From contig CAYUIG010000003.1 of assembly GCA_964444685.1 (NCBI GenBank), positions 1 to 64,000 of the forward strand: DNA of 64,000 nucleotides, in the 5' to 3' direction. Position 1 is the stretch's first letter. Every line of letters starts with the position of its first letter. Positions 51,913 to 59,622 of the stretch are shown in pieces. The notes under the pieces are model-generated. The model worked only from the letters and a program-made list of their open reading frames with translations, did not search any database and was not told the DNA's origin. The position numbers and the translations under genes were made by a program. The stretch comes from CAYUIG01 sp964444685 (GTDB taxonomy: Bacteria; Gemmatimonadota; Gemmatimonadetes; Longimicrobiales; RSA9).

Positions 51913-52434
51913 ATGCACAACCCCTGGCACGACCTGCCCACCGGCCCTGCGCCGCCCGACATCCTGAACGCGGTCATCGAGATTCCGCGCGGCAGCCGCA
52001 ATAAGTACGAGCTGGACAAGACAACCGGACTGCTGCGCTTCGACAGGCTGCTGTACAGCGCGGTGTACTATCCGGGCGACTACGGCTTCATCCCGCGCAC
52101 GCTCGCCGGCGATGGCGACCCGCTCGACGTCATCGTGCAGGTCACGGTGCCGACGTTCCCCGGCTGCCTCATGGAAGTGCGGCCGATCGGCGTGTTCGTG
52201 ATGCGCGACGAGAAGGGCACGGATGAGAAGATCCTCGCCGTGCCCGTCCGCGATCCGCTCTACGATGAGTACCGGTCGCTGCGCGATGTGCCGCGCCACT
52301 TCCTCCGGGAGGTGGAGCACTTCTTCGCGATCTACAAGGAGCTGGAGGGCGTGAGCACGGATGCGCTCGGGTGGCAGGACCTCGACTCGGCGCGCGCAAT
52401 CATCGAACGCGCTGCGGCAGACTACCAGGAATAA
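51913..52434 (+). CDS. ppa: Inorganic pyrophosphatase
   Basis: 173 residues from ATG at 51913; a GTG two codons earlier (51907) is the alternative. Family I motifs: IEIPRGSRNKYELDK, YYPGDYGFIPRTLAGDGDPLDVIV (metal Asp residues), CLMEVRPIGVFVMRDEKGTDEKI and FFAIYKELEG. It hydrolyses pyrophosphate made by biosynthesis. A strong hairpin follows its stop. Confidence 0.96.
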   Translation: MHNPWHDLPTGPAPPDILNAVIEIPRGSRNKYELDKTTGLLRFDRLLYSAVYYPGDYGFIPRTLAGDGDPLDVIVQVTVPTFPGCLMEVRPIGVFVMRDEKGTDEKILAVPVRDPLYDEYRSLRDVPRHFLREVEHFFAIYKELEGVSTDALGWQDLDSARAIIERAAADYQE

Positions 52435-52437
52435 ACG

Positions 52438-52476
52438 ACGAGCGCGCCGCGAGCCCGGAGGCCGCGGCGCGCTCGT
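52438..52476. terminator. Bidirectional terminator hairpin between ppa and small lipoprotein
   Basis: A 14-base-pair perfect stem, ACGAGCGCGCCGCG (52438-52451) against CGCGGCGCGCTCGT (52463-52476), with an 11-base loop, sits between the convergent ppa and lipoprotein genes. No clear T-run on either side. Confidence 0.65.
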
Positions 52477-52489
52477 CCGTGCATACAGC

Positions 52490-52699
52490 CTACATCCCGG
52501 TCGTCGTCGCGGCCGTGTCCATCATCGTGGTGTCCATCGGCATCGTGTCCATCGGCTCGGGCGCAGGCGCCGGAGCAGGCATCGGCTCCGACAGCATCGT
52601 GTCGGCTTCCATGCCGGCATCCTCCGTTGCGCCGCCGCCGCAGGCCGCGATGGTCACTGCAGTCGAGAACGCGACAATGGACAACATCGAGCGCTTCAT
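52490..52699 (-). CDS. Small Met/Pro-rich lipoprotein
   Basis: 69 residues from the ATG at 52699, preceded by a GAGAGGA ribosome site. Signal MLSIVAFSTAVTIAAC with lipobox Cys at residue 20. The mature 50 residues are low complexity: Ala-Pro pairs followed by repeated Met-Asp-Thr units (EPMDTMPMDTTMMDTAATTTGM). A metal-chelating or spacer role is conceivable but unproven; no family recognised. Confidence 0.65.
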   Translation of the reverse strand: MKRSMLSIVAFSTAVTIAACGGGATEDAGMEADTMLSEPMPAPAPAPEPMDTMPMDTTMMDTAATTTGM

Positions 52700-52861
52700 A
52701 GTCCTCTCCCGTGAGGTTCGCACATGGATCGCGCGCCGCGGCGCTCACCGTCGACCGGAGTCGCGAGCACCGGTCCGAGCCCCCGGAACACACGCCGGGA
52801 GCAACAGCCGCGCAGTATGTTGCAGGTACCGTGCCCTGTCAACATGGGGCCTGCGGCCCCG

Positions 52862-52976
52862 AGTCGGGAGACTGGAGTCTGGAGTCTGGTTTTTTTGAGC
52901 GCTCTCGCTGTGAGAGCGGCCGATGCTCCGTCCTGCGGTGAACCAGACTCCAGTATCCAGACTCCAGACCCCAGTC
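52862..52976. repeat. Heptamer inverted-repeat element, copy 3
   Basis: Left arm 52862-52889 (GACTGGAGTCTGGAGTCTGG) and right arm about 52934-52976 (TGCGGTGAACCAGACTCCAG ... ACTCCAGACCCCAG) share units and the CxGTxAACCAGAC lead-in with copies at 6003 and 36111. The centre holds a TTTTTTT run and its own small hairpin (GCTCTCGC/GTGAGAGC). It occupies most of the 360-base space between divergent genes; the remainder shows no gene. Confidence 0.8.
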
Positions 52977-53058
52977 TCGCCTTTCCCTTCCCTGCGATGG
53001 GGGGTATGTTTCTTGCCCCCTGCGCGGCAGGTAAACGCACGAGACGCGAGGCTCGACC

Positions 53059-53580
53059 GTGGGCGTTCTGATCCTCATTTATCTGCTGCTCGTCTTCGTG
53101 CTGCCGCTGTGCCTGAGCGCCGTCGTTAGCTACCGTTCGCTGCCGCGGCTGCGCAGCTGCGGCCAGTGCGGCGGAGACACCTTCCCGATCGTATCCCGGA
53201 CGGCGCGTTTCGCGTCGGGCTTCTCGCACGGCCGCGTCATCGAGCGTCGCTGGTGCCCGTCGTGCGACTGGAGCGGGTTCGTGCGCGTGCACCCGCCCGT
53301 CCCGCTGCCGGCCGGTACGCGTCTCACGATGCGTACGGTCGAGCTGCGGTCGGTGACGGTCGACGGTCTACACTGGGGTGTGCGGCTCGAGTGCTGGCGG
53401 GAAACGACCGAGTGGTGGGGCCGCCTCGTGTTCGTGGCGCCGTCCGGACGGCTGTGGGCGGACGGCCGCGCACTGCGCGGCTCGAGCGACCACGAGCTGC
53501 TGGGCCGTGCGCGCGCGCTGTCGGAACCGGCCCTCGTGTCGCGACTGCGCGCGCTGGTCTCCGATCAACGGAAGGCGTAG
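53059..53580 (+). CDS. Membrane-anchored zinc-ribbon-like protein, unknown
   Basis: 173 residues, GTG start. One N-terminal membrane helix (GVLILIYLLLVFVLPLCLSAVVSY), then a cytoplasmic or periplasmic part with two CxxC pairs (RSCGQCGGDTF ... RWCPSCDWSGF), consistent with a zinc ribbon, and a C-terminal alpha/beta stretch (WWGRLVFVAPSGRLWADGRAL). I do not recognise the family. It converges with the Nudix gene, one base apart. Confidence 0.7.
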   Translation: MGVLILIYLLLVFVLPLCLSAVVSYRSLPRLRSCGQCGGDTFPIVSRTARFASGFSHGRVIERRWCPSCDWSGFVRVHPPVPLPAGTRLTMRTVELRSVTVDGLHWGVRLECWRETTEWWGRLVFVAPSGRLWADGRALRGSSDHELLGRARALSEPALVSRLRALVSDQRKA

Positions 53581-53581
53581 C

Positions 53582-54040
53582 TCACTCGTCGGTACAGCCG
53601 GCCGCGCGCCACGCGGCGTCCAGCATCTGTCGGCGGGCGGCATACCGCAGTCGCTTCTTCGCCGCCTCGATGTCCAGCCATGCGTACTCGCTCGCCTCGA
53701 CTTCCGACAGCGTCACATGCGTATGCTTCGCCTCGGCGAGGAAGTAGGTGACCTCCTTGCGCACGAGCGTGCGCTCCCTGCCGACCAGCGTGCTGAAGCG
53801 ATAGTGCTCGGTGTGCTCGAAGGACTCGACGATGCGGATGTCCTCCTCGGTCAGCCCGGTCTCCTCGCGCAGCTCGCGCAGGGCCGCATCCCTGCGGCTC
53901 TCGCCACGGTCGACGCCGCCCTTCGGGAACTCCCAGAGTGGCCTTTTCGTGAGCCTCGACAGCAGGAGGAGGAACTGGCAGCCGCCGGGTGAACGGTGGA
54001 AGACAATGACACCCGCAGACACGTCTCGACGGAATCGCAT
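53582..54040 (-). CDS. Nudix hydrolase
   Basis: 152 residues from ATG at 54040. Complete Nudix box GGVDRGESRRDAALRELREETGL, preceded by PLWEFPKGG. The WEFPKGxxxxGE form and the N-terminal SAGVIVFHRS resemble diadenosine-tetraphosphate (Ap4A) hydrolases. It would cleave nucleoside-diphosphate-linked substrates. The reverse frame stays open upstream to 55093, but that part is a shadow of genes on the other strand. Confidence 0.92.
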   Translation of the reverse strand: MRFRRDVSAGVIVFHRSPGGCQFLLLLSRLTKRPLWEFPKGGVDRGESRRDAALRELREETGLTEEDIRIVESFEHTEHYRFSTLVGRERTLVRKEVTYFLAEAKHTHVTLSEVEASEYAWLDIEAAKKRLRYAARRQMLDAAWRAAGCTDE

Positions 54041-54130
54041 GCGCCTCGCGCGCTGGAATCGGACCGGGCTGCGAAGGTCGGCGCGCCCGGCGCAGGTGTC
54101 AAGGAACACGCGTTGCATCCCGGCCATCCC

Positions 54131-54937
54131 ATGAACGACCGCGAGTCGGCCCCCCTCCGTCCCGTCCCCGACCTTGCCGGGACGCCGGTCTCCGACGCGG
54201 GCGGGCTGCCGATCGGATCGCTGTTCGGCGCGCTCGCCGAAGCCGAAACGGGACTCATCCGCTACTTCGACCTCGCACTCGCGGACGATCGCCGTCACGT
54301 CCTCGTGCCGGTCGGCCATGCGCGCCTGATCGAGGGGCCGAACGGCAACGCGCTGCGGCTGCGCGCGGCCGTACGCGCGGACCTTGACGACATCCCCACG
54401 TTCGACCGCACCACGAAGATCGATGACGGCTGGCAGGACCATCTCCTGGCCGCGCTCGGCCGCTGCTTCCACGGCGAGCGCTACTACGCGCATCCCGCAT
54501 ACGACCACAGCGGCTTCTATGCAGGGCCGCATCCGATCGTGCCGGAGTCCGGCGTGCCCGGTGAGATGAGGCGTGCGTCGTCGCTCGAAACGGAGCATGC
54601 GGCACGCGCGCCGATCGGCCGCGCGCTGATCGGTCTCGCGGGTGCATCGATCGGCCGCATCACCGATGTGCTCGTCACACCCGCGGCAGGTGCGCGCTAC
54701 ATCGAAGTCGAGGATGCGACGCGTCGCCGCACGCTCCTCCCCGTCGGCTACGTGCGCGGCGCCGCGGACGACGGTACACTGCGCGCGCCCGGCCTTACGG
54801 CCGACGATCTCGCCGCGCTGCCGGAGTCTCGGGGCATCCCGGATTTCGAAGCGGAACGTGCGCTGATGCAGGCGCTCGAAGCTCGATTCGCCGGCCAGCG
54901 CCGCTACGTCCGCCCGGATTTTCTCTTCGAGTGCTAG
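54131..54937 (+). CDS. Two PRC-barrel-like domains protein
   Basis: 268 residues from ATG at 54131. Two segments read like PRC-barrel (photosynthetic reaction-centre H-subunit type) domains: about 10-70 (GTPVSDAGGLPIGSLFGALAEAETGLIRYFDLALADDRRHVLVPVGHARL) and about 155-215 (RALIGLAGASIGRITDVLVTPAAGARYIEVED..TLLPVGYV). A stretch after each places Asp-rich residues (LDDIPTFDRTTKIDD; TADDLAALPE). Such proteins bind other molecules at membrane surfaces; the partner is unknown. Confidence 0.75.
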   Translation: MNDRESAPLRPVPDLAGTPVSDAGGLPIGSLFGALAEAETGLIRYFDLALADDRRHVLVPVGHARLIEGPNGNALRLRAAVRADLDDIPTFDRTTKIDDGWQDHLLAALGRCFHGERYYAHPAYDHSGFYAGPHPIVPESGVPGEMRRASSLETEHAARAPIGRALIGLAGASIGRITDVLVTPAAGARYIEVEDATRRRTLLPVGYVRGAADDGTLRAPGLTADDLAALPESRGIPDFEAERALMQALEARFAGQRRYVRPDFLFEC

Positions 54938-54971
54938 CGCGACGCGCGCGCGTCGTGCATCTTCGCGCGCC

Positions 54972-55403
54972 ATGCAGCTCACACTCTCCGTTCTGTGCGA
55001 CGACGCGCGCGAGCGACCGGACGGCCGGGTCGATCTCGTGGGCGTATTCGATCGCCTGTCGGCGCCGGGATTCCCCGCGATGCAGGAACGCATGGTCGCG
55101 GTCTTCGTGATGGAATGGGATGCCGACGAGGCCGGACATCAGCCTCTGCGCGCGGATCTCCTCGATGAGCGCGGCCGCCGCGTCCTCACCATCGAGGGCC
55201 ACACCGATGTGGTCGGGCCCGGCGCGGACGGCGAACGTGCACGCACGCGACTCATCCTGCCGCTCGAACGGGTCGTGTTCCCGCAGGCGGGCCGCTATCG
55301 CTTCGAGCTCGTGGCGGGCGGGGACACGCATCCCGCCGCACCACTCCACGTGTTGCACCGCCCGGAACCCGGCCGGGATCCGTCCTCCGGAGGACGGGTA
55401 TGA
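54972..55403 (+). CDS. DUF6941-like protein
   Basis: 143 residues, a beta-rich sandwich: MQLTLSVLCDDARERPDGRVDLVGVFDRL, then FPAMQERMVAVFVMEW, LLDERGRRVLTIEGHTDVV and a closing YRFELVAGGDTHPAAPLHV. The N-terminal pattern, cytosolic start and length resemble DUF6941-type proteins of unknown function. It lies 34 bases after the PRC-barrel gene and shortly before the ArsR regulator on the same strand. Confidence 0.7.
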   Translation: MQLTLSVLCDDARERPDGRVDLVGVFDRLSAPGFPAMQERMVAVFVMEWDADEAGHQPLRADLLDERGRRVLTIEGHTDVVGPGADGERARTRLILPLERVVFPQAGRYRFELVAGGDTHPAAPLHVLHRPEPGRDPSSGGRV

Positions 55404-55449
55404 AGCCGCGCGCACCCGAGGAAGGGGGCGCGCCCGCACCGGAGGCGAA

Positions 55450-55794
55450 GTGGAAGGACCCGTCGATCTTTCGAATCCGCAGGACGTCGTGCGCGTGCTG
55501 GCCGCGCTCTCGGATGTGAACCGCTTCCGCATCGTGGAGCTGCTCTCAGCCGACGGCGTGGAGCTGTCCTGCCGCGCGATCAGCGGATCGCTCGGGCTCT
55601 CGCCCTCGCTGCTCTCGCATCACCTGTCCGTGCTCGAGGACGCCGGCCTCATCGACAGGCGACGCAACGGACTCTGGACGCTCAACCGCCTGCGACGCGA
55701 CGAGCTCCGCCGTCGTCTCGCAGCTCTCCACCGCATCGTCCGCCTCGAATCCGATACCGCGACGGTCGAGGTCGATCCGCCTCCCGCCGCCTGA
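55450..55794 (+). CDS. ArsR-family transcriptional regulator
   Basis: 114 residues from GTG at 55450, with GGAGG immediately upstream. Winged helix-turn-helix: VLAALSDVNRFRIVELLSADGVELSCRAISGSLGLSPSLLSHHLSVLEDAGLIDRRRNG, with the recognition helix in PSLLSHHLSVL. No metal-binding Cys pair is visible in the recognition helix (the Cys sits in ELSCRAIS). It is 34 bases before the second symporter gene and is a candidate local regulator. Confidence 0.82.
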   Translation: MEGPVDLSNPQDVVRVLAALSDVNRFRIVELLSADGVELSCRAISGSLGLSPSLLSHHLSVLEDAGLIDRRRNGLWTLNRLRRDELRRRLAALHRIVRLESDTATVEVDPPPAA

Positions 55795-55828
55795 ACACCT
55801 TCCAGACAACACAGCCAACGGAGACCGT

Positions 55829-57199
55829 ATGAGCGCGGACCGCGACGGACGCCGGGGAGTTCCCCTGCACACCAAGATCCTGACCGGCCTCGTCCTCGGC
55901 GCGGGCGCGGGCGTATACGCCAACTACATGTGGGGCGGCACCAACGCGCTCGACTGGGCGATCAACAACATCGCGACACCGATCGGCCAGGTCTTCCTGC
56001 GCATGCTGTTCATGGTGGTGGTGCCGCTCGTCTTCACCACGCTCACGCTCGGCGTCGCTACGCTCGGCGACCTCCGCAAGCTCGGCCGCGTCGGCGGGAA
56101 GACGCTCGGCTTCTTCATCGTCACCACCGGCTTCGCAGCCGCGCTCGGACTCCTGCTCGTCAACGTCATGAAGCCGGGGCTCGGCCTCGACCCTGCCGTG
56201 CGCGATGGGCTGCTCGCCCAGTACTCCGATCAGGCCGCCGCCACCGTACAGGCCGCCGGCAGCACGGGCTTCGGCATCAATACGTTCGTCTCGATCGTAC
56301 CGCGCAACGTCGTGCAGTCGATGGCGAACTTCGAGATGCTCGGCATCATCTTCTTCTCCCTCATGTTCGGCATCGCGCTCACCCGCCTGCCCGAGAACCT
56401 CTCGTCCCCGGTGCTCAAGGTGCTCGAAGGTGTCGCACATGCGGTGATCGAGATCATCGGCTTCGCGATGAAGCTCGCACCCTACGGCGTCTTCGGCCTC
56501 ATCTTCGCCGTCACCGCGCGCTTCGGCTGGGACGTGCTCCAGTCCCTGCTCATGTACGTGATCATGGTGCTGGTCGGCCTGATCATCCATCAGATCGTCA
56601 CACTTCCGCTCATCGCACGCGCAGCCGCCGGCATCGGATTCCGCGAGTTGTTCCGGAAGGCCCGTTACATGATGATCACGGCCTTCTCCACCTCCAGCTC
56701 CAACGCGACACTGCCCACGACGCTGCGCACCTCCGTCGAGGAGTTCGGCGTGCCGCCGCAGATCGCCGGCTTCGTCATTCCGCTCGGCGCGACGATGAAC
56801 ATGAACGGCACCGCCCTCTTCGAGGGCATGACCGTCCTGTTCCTTGCCCAGGTGTTCGGTGTCGACCTGTCGCTCGGCATGCAGGCGATCGTCGTCGTCA
56901 TGGCAATCATCACCGCCATCGGCGCGGCCGGTGTGCCCAGCGGCTCGATTCCGCTGCTCGTCATGGTGCTCATGATGGTGGGCGTGCCAGGCGAGGGGAT
57001 CGCGCTGATCCTCGGCGTGGACCGCATCCTCGACATGGCCCGCACCGTCCCCAACGTCACCGGCGACCTGATCACCTCGATCTTCGTCGCCAAGTCCGAG
57101 GGCTACGAGCTGGTGCCGGCCACTGCGCCGGACTTCTCCACCGAAGCTGCGCTGGAAGTTGAGGTGCCGCCGGAACCGCCCGTGACGGCCGGCGGCTGA
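55829..57199 (+). CDS. Dicarboxylate/amino acid:cation symporter (second copy)
   Basis: 456 residues, SLC1/DAACS family. It carries MITAFSTSSSNATLPTTLRTSVEEFGVP, NMNGTALFEGMTVLFLAQVFG, AIGAAGVPSGSIPLL and GVDRILDMARTVPNVTGDL, the same four cores as the copy at 34750-36054. The N-terminus (LHTKILTGLVLGAGAGVYANYMWG) is membrane-inserted. It follows the ArsR regulator, which may control it. Confidence 0.92.
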   Translation: MSADRDGRRGVPLHTKILTGLVLGAGAGVYANYMWGGTNALDWAINNIATPIGQVFLRMLFMVVVPLVFTTLTLGVATLGDLRKLGRVGGKTLGFFIVTTGFAAALGLLLVNVMKPGLGLDPAVRDGLLAQYSDQAAATVQAAGSTGFGINTFVSIVPRNVVQSMANFEMLGIIFFSLMFGIALTRLPENLSSPVLKVLEGVAHAVIEIIGFAMKLAPYGVFGLIFAVTARFGWDVLQSLLMYVIMVLVGLIIHQIVTLPLIARAAAGIGFRELFRKARYMMITAFSTSSSNATLPTTLRTSVEEFGVPPQIAGFVIPLGATMNMNGTALFEGMTVLFLAQVFGVDLSLGMQAIVVVMAIITAIGAAGVPSGSIPLLVMVLMMVGVPGEGIALILGVDRILDMARTVPNVTGDLITSIFVAKSEGYELVPATAPDFSTEAALEVEVPPEPPVTAGG

Positions 57200-57200
57200 T

Positions 57201-57255
57201 ACTGCGGGGGCGGGGGCGGGCGAGACGGGAACTGCGGGGGCAGGGGCGGGCGAGA
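57201..57255. repeat. Direct repeat of a G-rich 25-mer left of the gap
   Basis: Two copies of ACTGCGGGGGCxGGGGCGGGCGAGA at 57201-57225 and 57231-57255, just after the symporter stop. They contain several runs of five to six G. The stretch 57200-58170 has no gene and is repeat-dense throughout. Confidence 0.75.
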
Positions 57256-57295
57256 GCGCGGGCGAGAAGGGAACGGCGGGTGGTCCCCGCGGGTG

Positions 57296-57395
57296 NNNNN
57301 NNNNNNNNNNNNNNNNNNNNNNNNNNNNNNNNNNNNNNNNNNNNNNNNNNNNNNNNNNNNNNNNNNNNNNNNNNNNNNNNNNNNNNNNNNNNNNN
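57296..57395. other. Assembly gap (100 N)
   Basis: Exactly 100 unknown bases, the conventional placeholder for a scaffold join of unknown length. It is flanked by repeats on both sides, so the true sequence here may be longer and repeat-rich. Confidence 1.
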
Positions 57396-57576
57396 CGCGT
57401 CGGCTCTGTTCGCGGGAAGTGTGGGTGCTCGGACCACGCGTCGGCTCTGTTGGCGGGAAGTGTGGGTGGATCCAGCCGACGAGGCCGGCTGCGCCTCGAT
57501 GCGTGACGGTCGGTCCAGGATCGGCGACGGTCGCGCCGTCGAGCACCAACAATTCCCGCGAACAGAGCCCGATGCG
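57396..57576. repeat. Direct and inverted repeat right of the gap
   Basis: CGCGTCGGCTCTGTTxGCGG continuing GAAGTGTGGGTG occurs at 57396-57427 and 57437-57468, and its reverse complement (TTCCCGCGAACAGAGCCCG) recurs at 57553-57576. The first copy abuts the gap, so further copies are probably lost in the N run. Confidence 0.75.
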
Positions 57577-57650
57577 TTCGGGAGAGAATGCGTCGAAGCG
57601 CGTCCGGGAGCGACGAACTTCCAACGGTGACATGTCTGGATGGGACTACT

Positions 57651-58030
57651 GGAAGTTTGCCGCTGCATAGCGGCTCAACTTCCGTCGGAACCTCACATGC
57701 CTCGGGACCGTTGGAAGTTGACCGCTCCAGGACGGCTCAACGTCCAACAGTCCCAACCGCTCATTGCAGCATTGGAAGTTCGCCCCGCGAGGAGGCATGG
57801 CCCCCGCCGTTCGGGAGGAAGTGCTACTCCGAGCTGTGAACGCGGTAACTTACCGAAACGGAATGTCCAACTGGGACTTCGGGAAGTTCGCTGCGCCCTG
57901 GCCGGTCAAATTCCCACGCGTCGACAGGAAACCCGGAGAGCCAGGGAAGTTGACCGCCCCACGAACGGTCAACTTCCCCAAGTCCCATGGACGCATCGCG
58001 GATCTGGAAGTTCGCCGCCCCAAACCGCGC
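57651..58030. repeat. Array of ~62-base palindromic units (GGAAGTT...AACTTCC)
   Basis: Left arms GGAAGTTxxCC begin at 57651, 57713, 57773, 57882, 57945 and 58007: spacings of 62, 60, 109, 63 and 62 bases, so one unit is missing or worn near 57835. Most have a matching right arm (CGGxTCAACTTCC) about 9-15 bases on; the best (57944-57978) is a perfect 13-base-pair stem with a 9-base loop. About 27 unrelated bases separate hairpins. No ORF with coding character spans it. Confidence 0.75.
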
Positions 58031-58034
58031 TTCA

Positions 58035-58160
58035 CCCGCCGCGCGACCCGCCGTGAAAGCCCGCCGTGATAACCCGCCGTGAAAACCCGCCGTGAAAACC
58101 CGCCGTGAGTCGCCCGCCATAAGTCGCCCGCCGTGAGTCGCCCGCCACACGTCGCCCGCG
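58035..58160. repeat. Tandem 13-14-base repeat after fumarase
   Basis: Units beginning CCCGCC start at 58035, 58047, 58060, 58073, 58086, 58099, 58113, 58127, 58141 and 58155. The first half has the form CCCGCCGTGAAAA (13 bases), the second CCCGCCGTGAGTCG (14 bases). The array ends 11 bases before the fumarase stop codon. Confidence 0.85.
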
Positions 58161-58170
58161 TCACCCGAAC

Positions 58171-59565
58171 CTACCGGATGCCCGGCTCCGTCATCGGCCT
58201 CGGATCCAGGACCGCGTCGAGCTCGGTATCGGGGAGCACGCCGCGCTCACGCGCAACCTGCCGTGCGGTCTTCCCTTCCTTGAAGGCCTGCTTGGCGATC
58301 GCAGCGGCCTCGTCGTAGCCGATGCGCGGCGCGAGCGCAGTGGCGAGGGAGAGATTGCCCTCGAGCAGCTCGCGGCAGCGATCCTCGTTGGCGGTGATGT
58401 CGGACACGCACTTGTCGGCCAGCACGCGTGCGGCGGAGGCGAGCAGCGTGATGGACTGGATGAGCGCATGCGCCATGACGGGCATCATGACGTTGAGCTC
58501 GAGGTAGCTGCCCATGCCGCCGACGGTGATGGTGGTGTGGTTCCCCATCACCTGCGCGGCCACCATGGTCACGGCCTCCGGGATGACCGGATTGACCTTG
58601 CCGGGCATGATGCTGGACCCGGGCTGAATGGCGGGCAGCGTGATCTCGGCAAGGCCTGCACGCGGACCGCTGGCCATGAGTCGCAGGTCGTTGGCGATGC
58701 GCGTGAAGGAAACCGCGAGCGTGTTCAGCGCGCCGTGTGCCTGCACGATCGTGTCGCGCGTGCCCTGTCGCTCGAAGTGGTCGCTCGCCTCGCGGAACTC
58801 GGTGCCCGTGAGTTCGGAGATGCGTGCAATGGCGCGCGCAGCGAAATCCGGGTGCGTGTTGATGCCGGTGCCGACGGCGGTGCCGCCCAGCGGCAGCTCG
58901 GCCATGTCGGCGATGGCCTCGCGCACGCGCCGCTCGCCGTGGGTCACCTGTGCGGCGTAGCCGGCGAACTCCTGGCCCAGGCGCACGGGTGTGGCATCCA
59001 TCATGTGCGTGCGGCCGGACTTCACGATGCCGTCGAACTCGCGCGCCTTCGCGGTGAGTGCCTCGCGCAGGCGCCCCAGCGCCGGCAGCAGGTCGCGCAT
59101 CATCGCCGTGCACGCGGCCACCTGCATGGCGGTCGGGATCACGTCGTTGGACGACTGCCCTGCGTTGACGTGATCGTTGGGATGAACGCTCTTCGAACCG
59201 ATCGCGTCTCCGCGGATCTGCGCGGCGCGGTTCGCGATCACCTCGTTCGCGTTCATGTTGGACGACGTGCCGCTCCCCGTCTGGAAGATGTCCAGCACGA
59301 AGTGAGTATCCAGCTTCCCGTCGATCACCTCATCGGCCGCGGCGACGATGGCATCCGCGAGCGCCGGATCGAGCAGACCGAGATCGCGGTTGGTCTCCGC
59401 CGCGGCCTTCTTGATCGTGCCGAGCGCGGCGATGAACGCGCGCGGAAAACGCAGATCGCTGATGGGGAAGTTCTCGACCGCCCGCTGCGTCTGCGCGCCC
59501 CACAGCGCATCCGCCGGCACCCGCATCTCCCCGAGTGAGTCCTTTTCGATTCTGTAATCCGTCAT
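58171..59565 (-). CDS. fumC: Fumarate hydratase class II
   Basis: 464 residues. Superfamily signature GSSIMPGKVNPVIPE, with TGSGTSSNMNANEVIANRA near residue 100, SGRTHMMDATPVRLGQEF and the catalytic His/Ser loops. The N-terminal RIEKDSLGEMRVPADALWGAQTQRAVENFPIS is typical of FumC. It interconverts fumarate and malate without an iron-sulfur cluster. The transcript start lies in a short space that also contains a 7-base tandem repeat. Confidence 0.96.
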   Translation of the reverse strand: MTDYRIEKDSLGEMRVPADALWGAQTQRAVENFPISDLRFPRAFIAALGTIKKAAAETNRDLGLLDPALADAIVAAADEVIDGKLDTHFVLDIFQTGSGTSSNMNANEVIANRAAQIRGDAIGSKSVHPNDHVNAGQSSNDVIPTAMQVAACTAMMRDLLPALGRLREALTAKAREFDGIVKSGRTHMMDATPVRLGQEFAGYAAQVTHGERRVREAIADMAELPLGGTAVGTGINTHPDFAARAIARISELTGTEFREASDHFERQGTRDTIVQAHGALNTLAVSFTRIANDLRLMASGPRAGLAEITLPAIQPGSSIMPGKVNPVIPEAVTMVAAQVMGNHTTITVGGMGSYLELNVMMPVMAHALIQSITLLASAARVLADKCVSDITANEDRCRELLEGNLSLATALAPRIGYDEAAAIAKQAFKEGKTARQVARERGVLPDTELDAVLDPRPMTEPGIR

Positions 59566-59577
59566 GATCCTTTTCCT

Positions 59578-59619
59578 CGACTCTCGACTCCCGACTCCCG
59601 ACTCCCGACTCTCGACTCC
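59578..59619. repeat. Six tandem heptamers upstream of fumC
   Basis: CGACTCT/CGACTCC repeated six times without interruption (42 bases), in the 57-base space between the SDR stop (59623) and fumC start (59565). The unit resembles the AGACTCC heptamer of the inverted-repeat elements but only one arm is present. Confidence 0.85.
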
Positions 59620-59622
59620 GTG

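Noticed and set aside
53582..55093. 503-codon reverse-strand ORF as one protein
   Set aside because: Only the last 152 codons (Nudix) have coding character; the rest is opposite the PRC-barrel gene and shows no domain.
34750..57199. Two symporter genes as a recent duplication
   Set aside because: They share the family cores, but loops and N-termini differ widely, so they are old paralogues or independently acquired.
57103..57670. ORFs running through the N gap
   Set aside because: Translations contain unknown residues from the assembly gap and no recognisable domain on either side.
57651..58030. CRISPR array (about 36-base repeat, about 26-base spacer)
   Set aside because: Dimensions fit, but the repeats differ from one another at many positions and several lack the right arm; CRISPR repeats are nearly identical. 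No cas gene is present in the window.
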